Positions 54,090 to 63,902 of a DNA stretch of 64,000 nucleotides are shown in pieces (position 1 is the stretch's first letter; each line of letters opens with the position of its first letter). Position numbers and translations under genes: made by a program. The notes beneath the pieces were generated by a model that saw only the letters and a list, made by a program, of their open reading frames with translations, had not been told where the DNA came from and ran no database searches. Source of the DNA: an uncultured Flaviramulus sp. (lineage in GTDB: Bacteria > Bacteroidota > Bacteroidia > Flavobacteriales > Flavobacteriaceae); assembly GCA_947501105.1 (NCBI GenBank), contig CANMUP010000008.1:1-64000 (forward strand). Direction: 5' to 3'.

Positions 54090-56357
54090 CTATGCGTTTT
54101 GCTTCTTAATTAAATTAAGTGCTGAACCTTCGTTATACCATGTAATTTGCGCATCATTATAAGTATGATTCAATTTGATAGTATCTTTTGTTCCATCATC
54201 ATGAACTGCTTCAAGTGTTAATTGTTTACCTGGAGCAAATTCGTTTAAATCTACAAAGTTAAAAGTATCATTTTCTTGAATTAAATCGTAATCGCTTTCA
54301 TTTGCAAACGTTAAACCTAACATCCCTTGCTTTTTAAGGTTTGTTTCATGAATACGCGCGAAAGATTTTACAATAACCGCAGCAACACCTAAGTGCCTTG
54401 GTTGCATTGCAGCATGCTCTCGAGATGAGCCTTCTCCGTAGTTATGGTCTCCAACAACAATAGTGTGTATTCCTGCTTTTTTGTATTCGCGTTGCACATC
54501 TGGAACGCCACCATAGTCACCTGTTAATTGGTTTTTAACAAAGTTTGTTTTTTGGTTAAACGCATTAACGGCTCCAATTAGAGTATTATTTGCAATATTA
54601 TCTAAATGACCTCTAAAACGTAACCATGGTCCTGCCATAGAAATGTGATCTGTAGTACATTTACCAAAGGCTTTAATAAGCAATTTAGCTCCTGTTATAG
54701 ACCCGCCAATAGGCGTAAATGGTGTTAATAATTGTAAACGCTCTGAATCGTCTTTAACAGAAACTTGCACATGACTTCCATCTGCTACAGGCTCTAAATA
54801 ACCATTATCATCCACAGCAAAACCTTTTGGTGGTAACTCCCATCCTGTTGGTTCTTCAAACATAACCTCTTCGCCATTTTCATTTATTAACTTATCTGTT
54901 AATGGATTAAAATCTAAACGACCAGCAACTGCAATTGCAGCTGTTAATTCTGGTGATGCAACAAATGCATGTGTATTTGGGTTTCCGTCGGCACGCTTAG
55001 CAAAGTTTCTATTAAAAGAATGCACGATACTATTTTTTGGTGCATTTTTAGGATCGCTATATCTTGCCCATTGCCCGATACATGGTCCGCATGCATTGGT
55101 AAATATTTTGGCGTCTAAATTTTCAAAAACATCAAGAATACCATCGCGCTCAGCAGTATAACGTACCTGCTCTGAACCTGGGTTAATCCCTAATTCGGCT
55201 TTCATTTTTAAACCTTTATCTAAAGCTTGTTGTGCAATAGATGATGCTCTTGATAAATCTTCGTAAGACGAGTTTGTACAAGATCCTATTAACCCCCACT
55301 CTACTTTAATTGGCCAATCATTAGACGCTGCTTTTTCAGTCATTGCAGATCCTACTTCTGTAGATAAATCTGGAGTGAAAGGTCCGTTTAATAATGGTCC
55401 TAATTCTGATAAATTAATTTCTATTACTTGATCAAAATATTGTTCTGGATTTGCGTATACCTCAGCATCTGCAGTTAAATGTTGTTTAACTTGGTTTGCA
55501 GCATCAGCAACATCAGCTCTATCTGTAGCTCGCAAATAGCGCTCCATAGATTCATCATAACCAAAAGTAGATGTTGTAGCACCTATTTCAGCTCCCATAT
55601 TACTTATTGTACCTTTACCAGTACATGACATTGACGTTGCTCCTGTTCCGAAATATTCAACAATAGCTCCTGTTCCTCCTTTAACGGTAAGAATTTCAGC
55701 TACTTTTAAAATAACATCTTTAGGTGCTGTCCAACCAGATAGTTTTCCAGTTAATCTAACACCAATTAATTTAGGGAATTTAAGTTCCCAAGCCATACCT
55801 GCCATAACATCAACAGCATCTGCTCCACCAACACCAATAGCTACCATTCCTAGTCCACCAGCATTTACTGTATGTGAATCTGTACCGATCATCATTCCTC
55901 CAGGGAATGCATAATTTTCTAAAACAACTTGATGAATAATTCCTGCTCCTGGTTTCCAAAAACCAATTCCGTATTTATTTGAAACAGATTCCAAGAAATT
56001 AAAAACTTCACTACTTACATTATTTGCATGCTTTAAGTCTGTTGTCGCTCCTTCTTTAGCTTGAATTAAGTGGTCGCAATGTACTGTAGTTGGTACTGCT
56101 ACTTTATTCTTTCCAGCTTGCATAAACTGTAATAAAGCCATTTGAGCAGTTGCATCTTGACATGCAATTCTATCTGGCGCAAAATCTACATAATCCTTCC
56201 CTCTAGTAAAAGCTTTAGTAGGGTTTCCATCCCAAAGATGAGAATATAATATCTTTTCAGATAGTGTTAATGGTTTACCCACAATCTCACGAGCTTTGTC
56301 AACACGTTCTGCCATTTTGGTGTAAACACCTTTTATCATATTGATGTCAAATGCCAT
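54090..56357 (-). CDS. acn: Aconitate hydratase, mitochondrial-type (755 aa)
   Basis: The enzyme interconverts citrate and isocitrate in the TCA cycle with a [4Fe-4S] cluster. The three cluster cysteines are seen in GSCTNSS (about 355) and [12 protein letters not shown] (about 420-425); further motifs are [36 protein letters not shown] and the C-terminal swivelling-domain [22 protein letters not shown]. Length and sequence fit the mitochondrial-like AcnA subgroup of about 750 residues. A -7 candidate TATTTTTG lies 40 bases upstream on the minus strand. Confidence 0.96.
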   Translation of the reverse strand: MAFDINMIKGVYTKMAERVDKAREIVGKPLTLSEKILYSHLWDGNPTKAFTRGKDYVDFAPDRIACQDATAQMALLQFMQAGKNKVAVPTTVHCDHLIQAKEGATTDLKHANNVSSEVFNFLESVSNKYGIGFWKPGAGIIHQVVLENYAFPGGMMIGTDSHTVNAGGLGMVAIGVGGADAVDVMAGMAWELKFPKLIGVRLTGKLSGWTAPKDVILKVAEILTVKGGTGAIVEYFGTGATSMSCTGKGTISNMGAEIGATTSTFGYDESMERYLRATDRADVADAANQVKQHLTADAEVYANPEQYFDQVIEINLSELGPLLNGPFTPDLSTEVGSAMTEKAASNDWPIKVEWGLIGSCTNSSYEDLSRASSIAQQALDKGLKMKAELGINPGSEQVRYTAERDGILDVFENLDAKIFTNACGPCIGQWARYSDPKNAPKNSIVHSFNRNFAKRADGNPNTHAFVASPELTAAIAVAGRLDFNPLTDKLINENGEEVMFEEPTGWELPPKGFAVDDNGYLEPVADGSHVQVSVKDDSERLQLLTPFTPIGGSITGAKLLIKAFGKCTTDHISMAGPWLRFRGHLDNIANNTLIGAVNAFNQKTNFVKNQLTGDYGGVPDVQREYKKAGIHTIVVGDHNYGEGSSREHAAMQPRHLGVAAVIVKSFARIHETNLKKQGMLGLTFANESDYDLIQENDTFNFVDLNEFAPGKQLTLEAVHDDGTKDTIKLNHTYNDAQITWYNEGSALNLIKKQNA

Positions 56358-56397
56358 ATTTTATCTATTTAAATTTATTCTGTTTTTGAAAGTCTTG

Positions 56398-56405
56398 CAA
56401 AAATA
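56398..56405 (-). promoter_or_regulatory. Candidate -7 box of acn (TATTTTTG)
   Basis: On the minus strand TATTTTTG matches TAnnTTTG and lies 40 bases before the start codon. The nearest TTTG upstream is 31 bases away, too far for the standard spacing. Confidence 0.35.
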
Positions 56406-56625
56406 CGAATAATAGCATGTATTAAAAAAATCTAATCAAATCTATTATAATTTTAAATAATTCGTAATTACAATGTGTTATTTACCGCTAAATATAATGA
56501 TTCAATAAAATAATCATATCAAAATTTATAAATTAATAAAAAAAGAATGCTTTCTGATTAGTTTTTTATTCATCGAAAAAAGTAATATCAGTATAACAAC
56601 CTTCTATTTATATTTTTAATAACCT

Positions 56626-56633
56626 TAAGTTTG
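56626..56633 (+). promoter_or_regulatory. Candidate -7 box of the LIC_10190-type gene (TAAGTTTG)
   Basis: TAAGTTTG matches TAnnTTTG, 17 bases before the ATG at 56651; no clear -33 element. Confidence 0.3.
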
Positions 56634-56650
56634 TAACAAATAACAACTGC

Positions 56651-58348
56651 ATGCTACTTATTTTTTTAAGTTGGATATACATTTTCATTACAACTAAAAA
56701 CTTTGGAATTCTATTTACTAAAGTTTTAGGTATTAAAAACTGTCACCCTATTCTTCTTCAGGTTTTTGGGCTTTTATTTTATACAATTATTACAAGTTTT
56801 TTTGCCTTTTTTATCAGAATTAATATTGAGTACTACGTATTTATTTTATTACTAAATATTATACTTATTTACAGTAATAGGAGTGATTTTAAAACATATT
56901 ACAACTCTATAATACTATTGTTTAAAGAGTTAAAAATTCCTTATAAATTTCTTTATCTATTTCTGTTTTTCATCATATTAGCGCAAAGTAGTACTAAACC
57001 ATATTTAATTGACAATGAAACCTATTATATACAAACTATAAAATGGATTAACGAATTTGGATACGTAAAAGGATTGGCTAATTTACATATGTTTTTTGGT
57101 CAAAATTCATCATGGCATGCATTACAAGCTGGATTTAATTTTCCGTTTTTATCTGATTTTTATAATGATTTAAATGGGTTTTTGTTTGCAATATTTGGAT
57201 TTTGGGCTATAGAAAAATTAAATAGCTACAACAATCGCAAAAACATTCAAAGTTTTAATTTAGGATTAGTACTCTTATTTTCTCTTTTTTTAATGCAATT
57301 TGTTAATGCACCTTCTCCAGATTTAATCATTTTTTTAATAACTCCTTATATTTTTTATCTATTTATTATTAAATATAAAAGCATTACTATTAACGACTTT
57401 AAAATAATTTTAAGCTTAGTTCTTTTTTTATGTTTTGTTAAAGTGAGTATGGTCGTTTTATCTGTTTTACTAATAATCCTTTTTATTAATAATTTCAAAA
57501 ATTTAAAAAGAGAATTGTGGCAGTATTCAATTTTATGCATAACAATTTTAGGGCTATTTATTACTAAAAATGCAATTGTTTCTGGTTACTTATTTTATCC
57601 TATAGCACAAATAGATGTTCTAAATTTTGATTGGAAAGTACCAAAAAAACTTTTAGAATTTTATAAGTTAGGTACTTATTTAGAAGGCATGAGCAATATT
57701 GATGTCTCTCAATTAGGTTTTTTTGAAAAAATAAAAGTATGGCTCACTCTACCAAAACTAGATGGTTTGTTTAATAAAGCATTTGTGCTATTATTAATTA
57801 TTTTTCCTTGGTTTATTTATAAGAATAAAAATAAGTCTAGCTTGTTGGTAATATATTTGTTAGCTATTATTCAGCTTACGATATTATGGTTTGCTTCACC
57901 TCAATACAGGTTCTTTTTTGTATTTGTTTCTTTTTTAGCTATTCAGGTATTTTCATCTATTATAAAGAACAAAAAAGTTGGTTTGTATTTAGTTACATCA
58001 TCAATCATTTTAAGTGCTATTCCTATTTTTGTAACTATAAATCTGAATGCTTTCACAAATAATAATTTTGCAATGGAGTTAAACACTTTTAAATTAAAAA
58101 ACATCATTATCCCTGAGGAAAACACAAAAATCAAAGCAAAGTTTACTAAGCATTATATTGAAGGTTTTGAGTTTAATTCACCAAACGAAGATGTGTTTTT
58201 TTGGGCTACTGGAAATGGAGAATTACCTTGTGTAAACAAAAAACAAATAGATTATATAAAGTATTACTATAATTATGTGCCGCAATTACGAACTAACGAG
58301 TTAAATGATGGGTTTGAGTCAATAAAGGTTAATAATATCTCTAATTAG
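56651..58348 (+). CDS. LIC_10190-type polytopic membrane protein (565 aa)
   Basis: About 12 hydrophobic helices cover residues 1-460, followed by a soluble C-terminal tail (about 470-565). The motif YLIDNETYYIQTIKWINEFG (about 118-137) followed by GLANLHMFFGQNSSWHALQAGFNFP (in pieces) is what I remember from proteins named LIC_10190 family membrane protein in Bacteroidota and Leptospira. The Asp/Glu in the first large loop and the overall plan recall GT-C glycosyltransferases, but that is inference. It is unusually rich in Phe, Ile, Leu and Asn. A -7 candidate TAAGTTTG (56626-56633) precedes it. The gene is isolated, with neighbours on the opposite strand. Confidence 0.7.
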   Translation: MLLIFLSWIYIFITTKNFGILFTKVLGIKNCHPILLQVFGLLFYTIITSFFAFFIRINIEYYVFILLLNIILIYSNRSDFKTYYNSIILLFKELKIPYKFLYLFLFFIILAQSSTKPYLIDNETYYIQTIKWINEFGYVKGLANLHMFFGQNSSWHALQAGFNFPFLSDFYNDLNGFLFAIFGFWAIEKLNSYNNRKNIQSFNLGLVLLFSLFLMQFVNAPSPDLIIFLITPYIFYLFIIKYKSITINDFKIILSLVLFLCFVKVSMVVLSVLLIILFINNFKNLKRELWQYSILCITILGLFITKNAIVSGYLFYPIAQIDVLNFDWKVPKKLLEFYKLGTYLEGMSNIDVSQLGFFEKIKVWLTLPKLDGLFNKAFVLLLIIFPWFIYKNKNKSSLLVIYLLAIIQLTILWFASPQYRFFFVFVSFLAIQVFSSIIKNKKVGLYLVTSSIILSAIPIFVTINLNAFTNNNFAMELNTFKLKNIIIPEENTKIKAKFTKHYIEGFEFNSPNEDVFFWATGNGELPCVNKKQIDYIKYYYNYVPQLRTNELNDGFESIKVNNISN

Positions 58349-58360
58349 AGGTAGTAAATA

Positions 58361-58570
58361 TTAATGCTTCTTGTTTCTATAAATATCAATTAGCTTTGTA
58401 ATAGCTAATATTATAGCAACTAATTTAAACCCTGTACTGGTGGAGAGCAATACGTTTCCTGTTATAAACCCTAATTCAAAATGAATTATTTTAAATAGAG
58501 CCCCTATAGAAGTTAACCCCATTCCGATTAAAAAACAGACTATAGGAATAATAAATGGTTTTAGCCTCAC
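58361..58570 (-). CDS. Small GldL-like membrane protein with GTG start (69 aa)
   Basis: The product has two membrane helices (about 5-27 and 38-60) with GALFKIIHFELG between them, the pattern (G-A-x-F-K-I-x-H) seen in GldL-related small proteins of Bacteroidota. GldL proper is the T9SS/gliding motor stator and is much longer, so this is at most a relative of its membrane part. The start is GTG at 58570, overlapping the last base of the moxR stop codon (TAGTG), which indicates translational coupling to the ATPase gene. Confidence 0.6.
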   Translation of the reverse strand: MRLKPFIIPIVCFLIGMGLTSIGALFKIIHFELGFITGNVLLSTSTGFKLVAIILAITKLIDIYRNKKH

Positions 58571-59523
58571 TAAAACAAGCTCTTAATAATTTTATCTTCA
58601 GTAACACCTTCAGCTTCTGCTTTATAATTTTTAATAATACGGTGCCTTAAAATACTATTAGCCACAGCTTGAACATTTTCTATATCTGGAGAAAATTTAC
58701 CATGAATTGCTGCATGTGTTTTAGCTGCTAAAATTAAGTTTTGAGAAGCTCTTGGTCCTGCACCCCAGTCTATATATGTTTTTACCAAATCGTTTGCAGT
58801 ATCAGCATTTGGTCTTGTTTTACTAACCATAGTTACGGCATATTCAATAACATTATCAGCAACTGGCATACGACGAATAAGCTGTTGAAAATCTATTATT
58901 TCTTGAGCAGAAAACAATGCGTTTACTTTTGCTTGTTTATCAGTAGTTGTTGTTTTTACCACTTGAACTTCTTCCTTAAAAGATGGGTAATCTAAATTGA
59001 TAGCAAACATAAAACGGTCTAATTGTGCTTCTGGTAACGGATATGTTCCTTCTTGCTCAATAGGGTTTTGTGTTGCTAAAACAAAATATGGCAAACTTAA
59101 TTTATAATGATGTCCAGCAACGGTAATGGCGCGTTCTTGCATTGCTTCTAATAAAGCTGCTTGTGTTTTTGGAGGTGTTCTGTTAATCTCGTCTGCTAAA
59201 ATAATATTAGCGAAAATTGGGCCTTTAATAAATTTAAAATGCCTGTCTTCATCTAATATTTCACTTCCAAGAATATCACTAGGCATTAAGTCTGGAGTAA
59301 ATTGAATACGCTTAAAATCAAGTCCTAAAGCTTGCGCAATGGTATTAACCATTAATGTTTTTGCTAAACCAGGAACACCAATAAGTAATGAATGTCCGCC
59401 AGAAAAAATGGAAATTAAAATTTGATTTACAACCTCGTCTTGACCAACAATAACTTTGGCTATTTCAGTTTTTAAATCTTTATATCGCTTTACAAATTGT
59501 TCTACGGCAGCTACATCCGACAT
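58570..59523 (-). CDS. MoxR-family AAA+ ATPase (317 aa)
   Basis: This is a chaperone-type AAA+ ATPase. Walker A is GVPGLAKTLM (about 44-53), Walker B IILADEINR (about 108-116), sensor 1 VLATQNPIEQEGTYPLPEAQLDRFM region (in pieces; about 150-173) and the lid domain fills the C-terminal third. MoxR proteins usually act with DUF58/von Willebrand-type partners to mature metal enzymes or envelope complexes; no such partner is seen here. Instead it lies four bases downstream of a SurA-like gene, so it belongs to an envelope-folding operon. Confidence 0.92.
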   Translation of the reverse strand: MSDVAAVEQFVKRYKDLKTEIAKVIVGQDEVVNQILISIFSGGHSLLIGVPGLAKTLMVNTIAQALGLDFKRIQFTPDLMPSDILGSEILDEDRHFKFIKGPIFANIILADEINRTPPKTQAALLEAMQERAITVAGHHYKLSLPYFVLATQNPIEQEGTYPLPEAQLDRFMFAINLDYPSFKEEVQVVKTTTTDKQAKVNALFSAQEIIDFQQLIRRMPVADNVIEYAVTMVSKTRPNADTANDLVKTYIDWGAGPRASQNLILAAKTHAAIHGKFSPDIENVQAVANSILRHRIIKNYKAEAEGVTEDKIIKSLF

Positions 59524-59527
59524 ATAT

Positions 59528-60982
59528 TTATTTTTTTAACCAGTTACTAGAAAAATCGCAATCTCTATGTGCTCCACTAATTTTAATATAGGTGTCTAAT
59601 ATTTTTTCAGTTTGCCATTTTTCAATAGCTATCACTTTTTTCTCGTTTAAAGCTTGCTCCTTTATCTTTAAATAATCTCGCGCATAATCTGCTTCGTGTT
59701 CATCTATTCTACCTGTAACGGTTAAAATTTTAAATTTAACATTCCTTGTTCTATCTTCTTCCTTTAACACCAAACTCAACTCATTATCTTTTAAATTTTG
59801 AATCTGTGCATACAATTCTGGATCCATTCGAGTTAATTCAAAATTATAATCTTGTGTTTGTGGATTAATTAATTGTCCTCCATCGAATTTAGTTTCCTTT
59901 TCATCACTAGATTCTCTTGCTGCTTCAGCAAAAGTAATATCGCCAGCAATAATACTTTTTCTAACTTTTTCAAGACGCTCTTTAGCTTCTTTAACAGCAG
60001 CATCTGATACTTTAGCTATTAATAAAATGTGGCTTACATCGTATTGTTGACCTCTAACCTTTTCAAGTTTAATAATATGAAATCCAAATTCAGTCTCAAA
60101 AGGATCTGAAACTTCCCCTTCCTGTAGTGAAAAAGCTGCATCTCTAAATTCCTTCGCGAAACGTGGTTTCTTTCTATCTAAAGTATAAATATAACCAGAT
60201 TGTTTCATTCCTGGGTCTTGACCATATAAGACCACTTTTGATCTGAAACTAGCACCATTTTCTACAACATCGGCTTTAAAACCTTTTAAGCGATCAATTA
60301 TTTTTTGCTTATCGGCTTCCGACACTATTGGTTCAGCTACTATTTGTGCTACTTTAAGTTCTGTTCCAAAGGTTGGTCTTTTGTCTTCTGGAATCTTATT
60401 AAAAAATATTCTAACTTCATCTGGAGTTACATCAACCTCTTCTACAATTTTAGCTTGCATTCTAGCCGCTAATTGATTGCTTTTATTAATTTCGAACATT
60501 TCATCTCTAAAACTTTTTTCATCTTCTTTTTTATAGAATTCTAAAAGTTTATCCATAGAACCACCCGTTTGCTGTAAAAACTGCTGGATTTGGTAATCTA
60601 CTTGTTGGCGAATCTCTGCATCAGATACTTGAATACTATCTTGAATAGCATGATGTGCATAAAGTTTATCTTCTAATAATTTTCCAAATAAACTACATGG
60701 TTCAATATCTTTTGTATTAACACCTTGAGCTTGTAATTGTAAATAAGCTTTATCTAAATCTGAATCTAAAATAATATAATCGCCCACTACAGCTGCTACG
60801 CCATCTACTTTTTTAGCATTAATAGCACTTTTTACAGTATCTACTTTTTTTACGGTTTCTTTAACTTCATCTTCAATAATTTCTTGCGCAGACATAACAT
60901 TTACTACTAGTAAGGTTATGCTTAAAACTAATGTATGTTTTAAATTAATTATAAATTTCAAATTGTTTGTTTTTAATAGCAT
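59528..60982 (-). CDS. SurA-like periplasmic peptidyl-prolyl isomerase (484 aa)
   Basis: The N-terminus carries a signal peptide (hydrophobic HTLVLSITLLVVNVMSAQ). The annotated ATG at 60982 overlaps the upstream gene by 38 bases; a TTG at residue 8 (60961) is a plausible alternative and would shorten the overlap. A SurA-type N-terminal chaperone domain (about 60-190; GVAAVVGDYIILDSDLDKAY) is followed by two parvulin PpiC domains (about 200-300 and 305-420; AKEFRDAAFSLQEGEVSDPF, FGFHIIKLE, DVSHILLIAK). SurA-type proteins escort outer-membrane proteins through the periplasm. It is the third of three such genes in a row. Confidence 0.85.
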   Translation of the reverse strand: MLLKTNNLKFIINLKHTLVLSITLLVVNVMSAQEIIEDEVKETVKKVDTVKSAINAKKVDGVAAVVGDYIILDSDLDKAYLQLQAQGVNTKDIEPCSLFGKLLEDKLYAHHAIQDSIQVSDAEIRQQVDYQIQQFLQQTGGSMDKLLEFYKKEDEKSFRDEMFEINKSNQLAARMQAKIVEEVDVTPDEVRIFFNKIPEDKRPTFGTELKVAQIVAEPIVSEADKQKIIDRLKGFKADVVENGASFRSKVVLYGQDPGMKQSGYIYTLDRKKPRFAKEFRDAAFSLQEGEVSDPFETEFGFHIIKLEKVRGQQYDVSHILLIAKVSDAAVKEAKERLEKVRKSIIAGDITFAEAARESSDEKETKFDGGQLINPQTQDYNFELTRMDPELYAQIQNLKDNELSLVLKEEDRTRNVKFKILTVTGRIDEHEADYARDYLKIKEQALNEKKVIAIEKWQTEKILDTYIKISGAHRDCDFSSNWLKK

Positions 60983-61799
60983 CTTTTGTAATATCTTTTT
61001 CTAATTCTCTAATAAGCTCTAACTTCCTTTTATTAATAACTATTTGCCTTATTGTTGGTTTAACATATTCTAATGGTGCGGTTTCGTTACGCAACAAAAC
61101 GTTATTAATTTGCATCAAATATACTCCTAATGAATCTTTGAGTTGTAAAAAATTAGATTTTTTTAACAGTTGATTTTTATTTTCTGGATTTATAACTGAA
61201 ATTTTATCAATAACCTGGTTAGCTTTTATCCAAATAGAGTCGTTTAATGAAAAGGATTTAAACTGAATTGACATAGAGTCTAACTCCTTTTTATCCTTTA
61301 AATTAAAGCGTTTAAACTTTTCTTCAATAGATTTTAAGTTGATTATATTTTCATCTACGTGTACATAACGAAACTTTATAAGCTCTTCATTTAACTTAAA
61401 TGCTTCTTTATTTTTTTCATAATAAACCTCTACTTCATTACTTGCTACAGTTGTGTCTATGTTTTTTTTAACCAAACCTTCCATATAGGCTTTAGTATAT
61501 AAATCATTTTTGTATTGCTCAATAAGCCTATTAAATGTTTCTTGTTTTTCTTCACTTAAATTAAGCATAGCACCATCTACAAAAAGTTGCTGCGTTGCCC
61601 AACGATTAATAAAATTCTGCACAACCAAAATACTATCTTCTTTTGTTGTAGCTTCTGTTGTTAAATCTTTAATATCATCATAGTACAAATAGGTTTCATT
61701 TACCCTTGCAATAGGTGTACCTTCTTCCGTCTTTTTAAAAAAAGTACAGGAAGTAATTATTATAACTATTAGTATAAATATGATTTTATAAAACTTCAA
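60945..61799 (-). CDS. SurA/PpiC-related lipoprotein without a clear isomerase domain (284 aa)
   Basis: The N-terminus is a lipoprotein signal with lipobox ITSC (C18). The following region (PIARVNETYLYYDDIKDL, then ILVVQNFINRWATQQLFVDGA) matches the SurA-like N-terminal chaperone domain. The rest is helical and charged, and I see no complete parvulin active-site pattern, so it is probably a chaperone without isomerase activity. It lies between the two PPIase genes, three bases from the upstream one and overlapping the downstream one by up to 38 bases, so all are in one operon. Confidence 0.75.
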   Translation of the reverse strand: MKFYKIIFILIVIIITSCTFFKKTEEGTPIARVNETYLYYDDIKDLTTEATTKEDSILVVQNFINRWATQQLFVDGAMLNLSEEKQETFNRLIEQYKNDLYTKAYMEGLVKKNIDTTVASNEVEVYYEKNKEAFKLNEELIKFRYVHVDENIINLKSIEEKFKRFNLKDKKELDSMSIQFKSFSLNDSIWIKANQVIDKISVINPENKNQLLKKSNFLQLKDSLGVYLMQINNVLLRNETAPLEYVKPTIRQIVINKRKLELIRELEKDITKDAIKNKQFEIYN

Positions 61800-61802
61800 T
61801 GG

Positions 61803-63755
61803 CTAATTTTTAATTTGATTTTTTACTTTATTCAAGGCACTTTGATTAACAACAATTTTATATTTCTCCTTTAACTGTTTAACCCAATTCTTTTCTTTAT
61901 AGGCTTGATAGTCACTAATAATTAAGCCTTTTGCTTCTTCAAAAGTTTTTATTTTTTTGGGCAATACCTCTTTTACTTGAGCCACTATAAAAGCTTTATT
62001 ATGCTTGTAAATTTTAGAGATCCCTTTTTTAAATTCAAAATTACCAGGGAATGCTTGATGCCTTGCATCCATAATACCTGATGTAAAAACTACATGCACT
62101 TCACCATTATTGTTCACCAACCTCTTTATATCTTCTAAACTCATATCTTGCTGCAATAATTTAGCAACTCGCTTTAAAGTTTTTTGCTTAGTAGCCGATG
62201 CGACAATGGCATCAACACGTTCGGGCAACATATACTTTTCTTTGTTTGTTTTGTAATAATTTTGAGTTTCTAATGAATCCGATTTTGCTGTATTCCAAAT
62301 AGTCGTTTCCATTAAATCGAACAATAACAATCCATCCCTATACTCGTTAACTATATGAGCGAATTCCTCATTTTCTTCTTCTAAATGATTTTCTTGATAT
62401 TGTATCAATCTCTTATTTAAAAACGCATTGTACTTTTCTGAAACTATGGCTTTAAATGTAGATTTAGGATTAACCCCTCGTTGCGTTTTTTGTAAATAAA
62501 CACCGAATTCTTTAAAGGTAAATTGCAGGTTTTCTATTTTTATTAAAAGTGAATCGTTTATAAAATCTGTTGGGAGCTTCCATGTTCCTTTAAAATAATC
62601 ATCATTTAATAACGAAACAAAATACGCTAAAGCTGGCTGACTATCATTAATATTATATTTTGCTTTAAGTTTAGTTGTTAAAGCTTTATCAATTAACTTA
62701 GAGCGTTCATCACGTTTTACTTTGGCTTCCAACTCCGACTTTATATCTTGAAACGGAGGTATTAACTTTTTTGCATGTAATTTAACTATGTGCCAACCAT
62801 ATTTAGTTTTAAAAGGCTGCGAAACGTCATCAATATGCTCTAAATTAAAAGCAACATCCTCAAATTCTGGCGAACTTAATTGCCCGCTTGAAAAAGACGA
62901 TAACAATCCGCCTTTTGATGCCGAATTCCTATCATCTGAAAACTGTTTAGCCAAATCTTCAAAAGCTTCACCTTGATTCAGTTTTTTATAAATATCTTGT
63001 ATTCTAGTTTCTGGTTTCTCTCCTAAAGTATCATTTTCTTTAATGTTAATCATAATATGAGCTACAGTGCGTTCACCTTTAGATTTACGTTTTTCCAAAA
63101 CTTTAACTATATGGTAGCCAAAACGAGTTCTAAAAGGCTGAGAAATTTCATCAACGTTGGTGCTAAAAGCTTCGTTTTCGAATTTATAAACCATTCTAAA
63201 ACCAGAAAAATACCCTAATTCTTCACCAAAAATAGATTTGCCGTTGTGCACTTCTTTTCTAACTGTTTCAAAACCTTCTTTTAAAGCTCTTTCTCTAAGT
63301 TTACTAATGGTGTTAAACGCCACCAAAGTATCTTGTGGGTTTGCATTTTCAGGTATTTTAATTAAAATATGGTTTGCCTTTATCTCGTGCAATATTCTAT
63401 CGTAAGCTTCTTCAACCAATTCATCTGTAACTTTATTATCATAAATAAAGTTTTTTGCCAATTGCTTTCTATATGTATTTAACTCTCTTAAATACGAAGG
63501 CTTTTCATTAAGCTTTAAGGCTTTCGCTTCTTTTAATTTTAACTTATAAGTAGTGAAAAGTGTTAAATATTCATCTACATCTTTTTGAGATTCATCTTGA
63601 ACTAAATCAAGATTCTTATTATACACTCTTAAAAATTCTGAAATATAAACAGGTGTTTCATCAACTGTAAAAAGCACTTCATCTGTTTCTGATTGTGCAT
63701 TAATTTGTAGCACTATTGCTGTAAATAATAGAGTAAAAAAATGTTTTAATTGCAT
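61803..63755 (-). CDS. Periplasmic peptidyl-prolyl isomerase with tandem PpiC domains (650 aa)
   Basis: The ATG at 63755 (MQLKHFFTLLFTAIVLQINAQ) gives a good signal peptide; the longer frame from a TTG at 63773 is less likely. An N-terminal helical chaperone region (about 22-115) is followed by two parvulin domains (about 115-220 and 230-335; ANHILIKIPENA, LGYFSGFRMVYKFENEAF, FRTRFGYHIVKVLEKR, then TVAHIMINIKEN, SKGGLLSSFSSGQL, FKTKYGWHIVKLH). The long C-terminal half (about 340-650) resembles a further SurA-like region without clear active-site motif. It is the first gene of the envelope-folding operon. Confidence 0.85.
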   Translation of the reverse strand: MQLKHFFTLLFTAIVLQINAQSETDEVLFTVDETPVYISEFLRVYNKNLDLVQDESQKDVDEYLTLFTTYKLKLKEAKALKLNEKPSYLRELNTYRKQLAKNFIYDNKVTDELVEEAYDRILHEIKANHILIKIPENANPQDTLVAFNTISKLRERALKEGFETVRKEVHNGKSIFGEELGYFSGFRMVYKFENEAFSTNVDEISQPFRTRFGYHIVKVLEKRKSKGERTVAHIMINIKENDTLGEKPETRIQDIYKKLNQGEAFEDLAKQFSDDRNSASKGGLLSSFSSGQLSSPEFEDVAFNLEHIDDVSQPFKTKYGWHIVKLHAKKLIPPFQDIKSELEAKVKRDERSKLIDKALTTKLKAKYNINDSQPALAYFVSLLNDDYFKGTWKLPTDFINDSLLIKIENLQFTFKEFGVYLQKTQRGVNPKSTFKAIVSEKYNAFLNKRLIQYQENHLEEENEEFAHIVNEYRDGLLLFDLMETTIWNTAKSDSLETQNYYKTNKEKYMLPERVDAIVASATKQKTLKRVAKLLQQDMSLEDIKRLVNNNGEVHVVFTSGIMDARHQAFPGNFEFKKGISKIYKHNKAFIVAQVKEVLPKKIKTFEEAKGLIISDYQAYKEKNWVKQLKEKYKIVVNQSALNKVKNQIKN

Positions 63756-63902
63756 GAAGAAAAAATTATTCAAGTGGATACAAAAATACTAATATAAACC
63801 TATAATACAAGTTGCTTTAACAAACGTTTAAAAAGTAAAAATATTACTCTTATTTATATAATATATCTTTACATTTAACCTCTCCTTTAATTATAATAAA
63901 TA

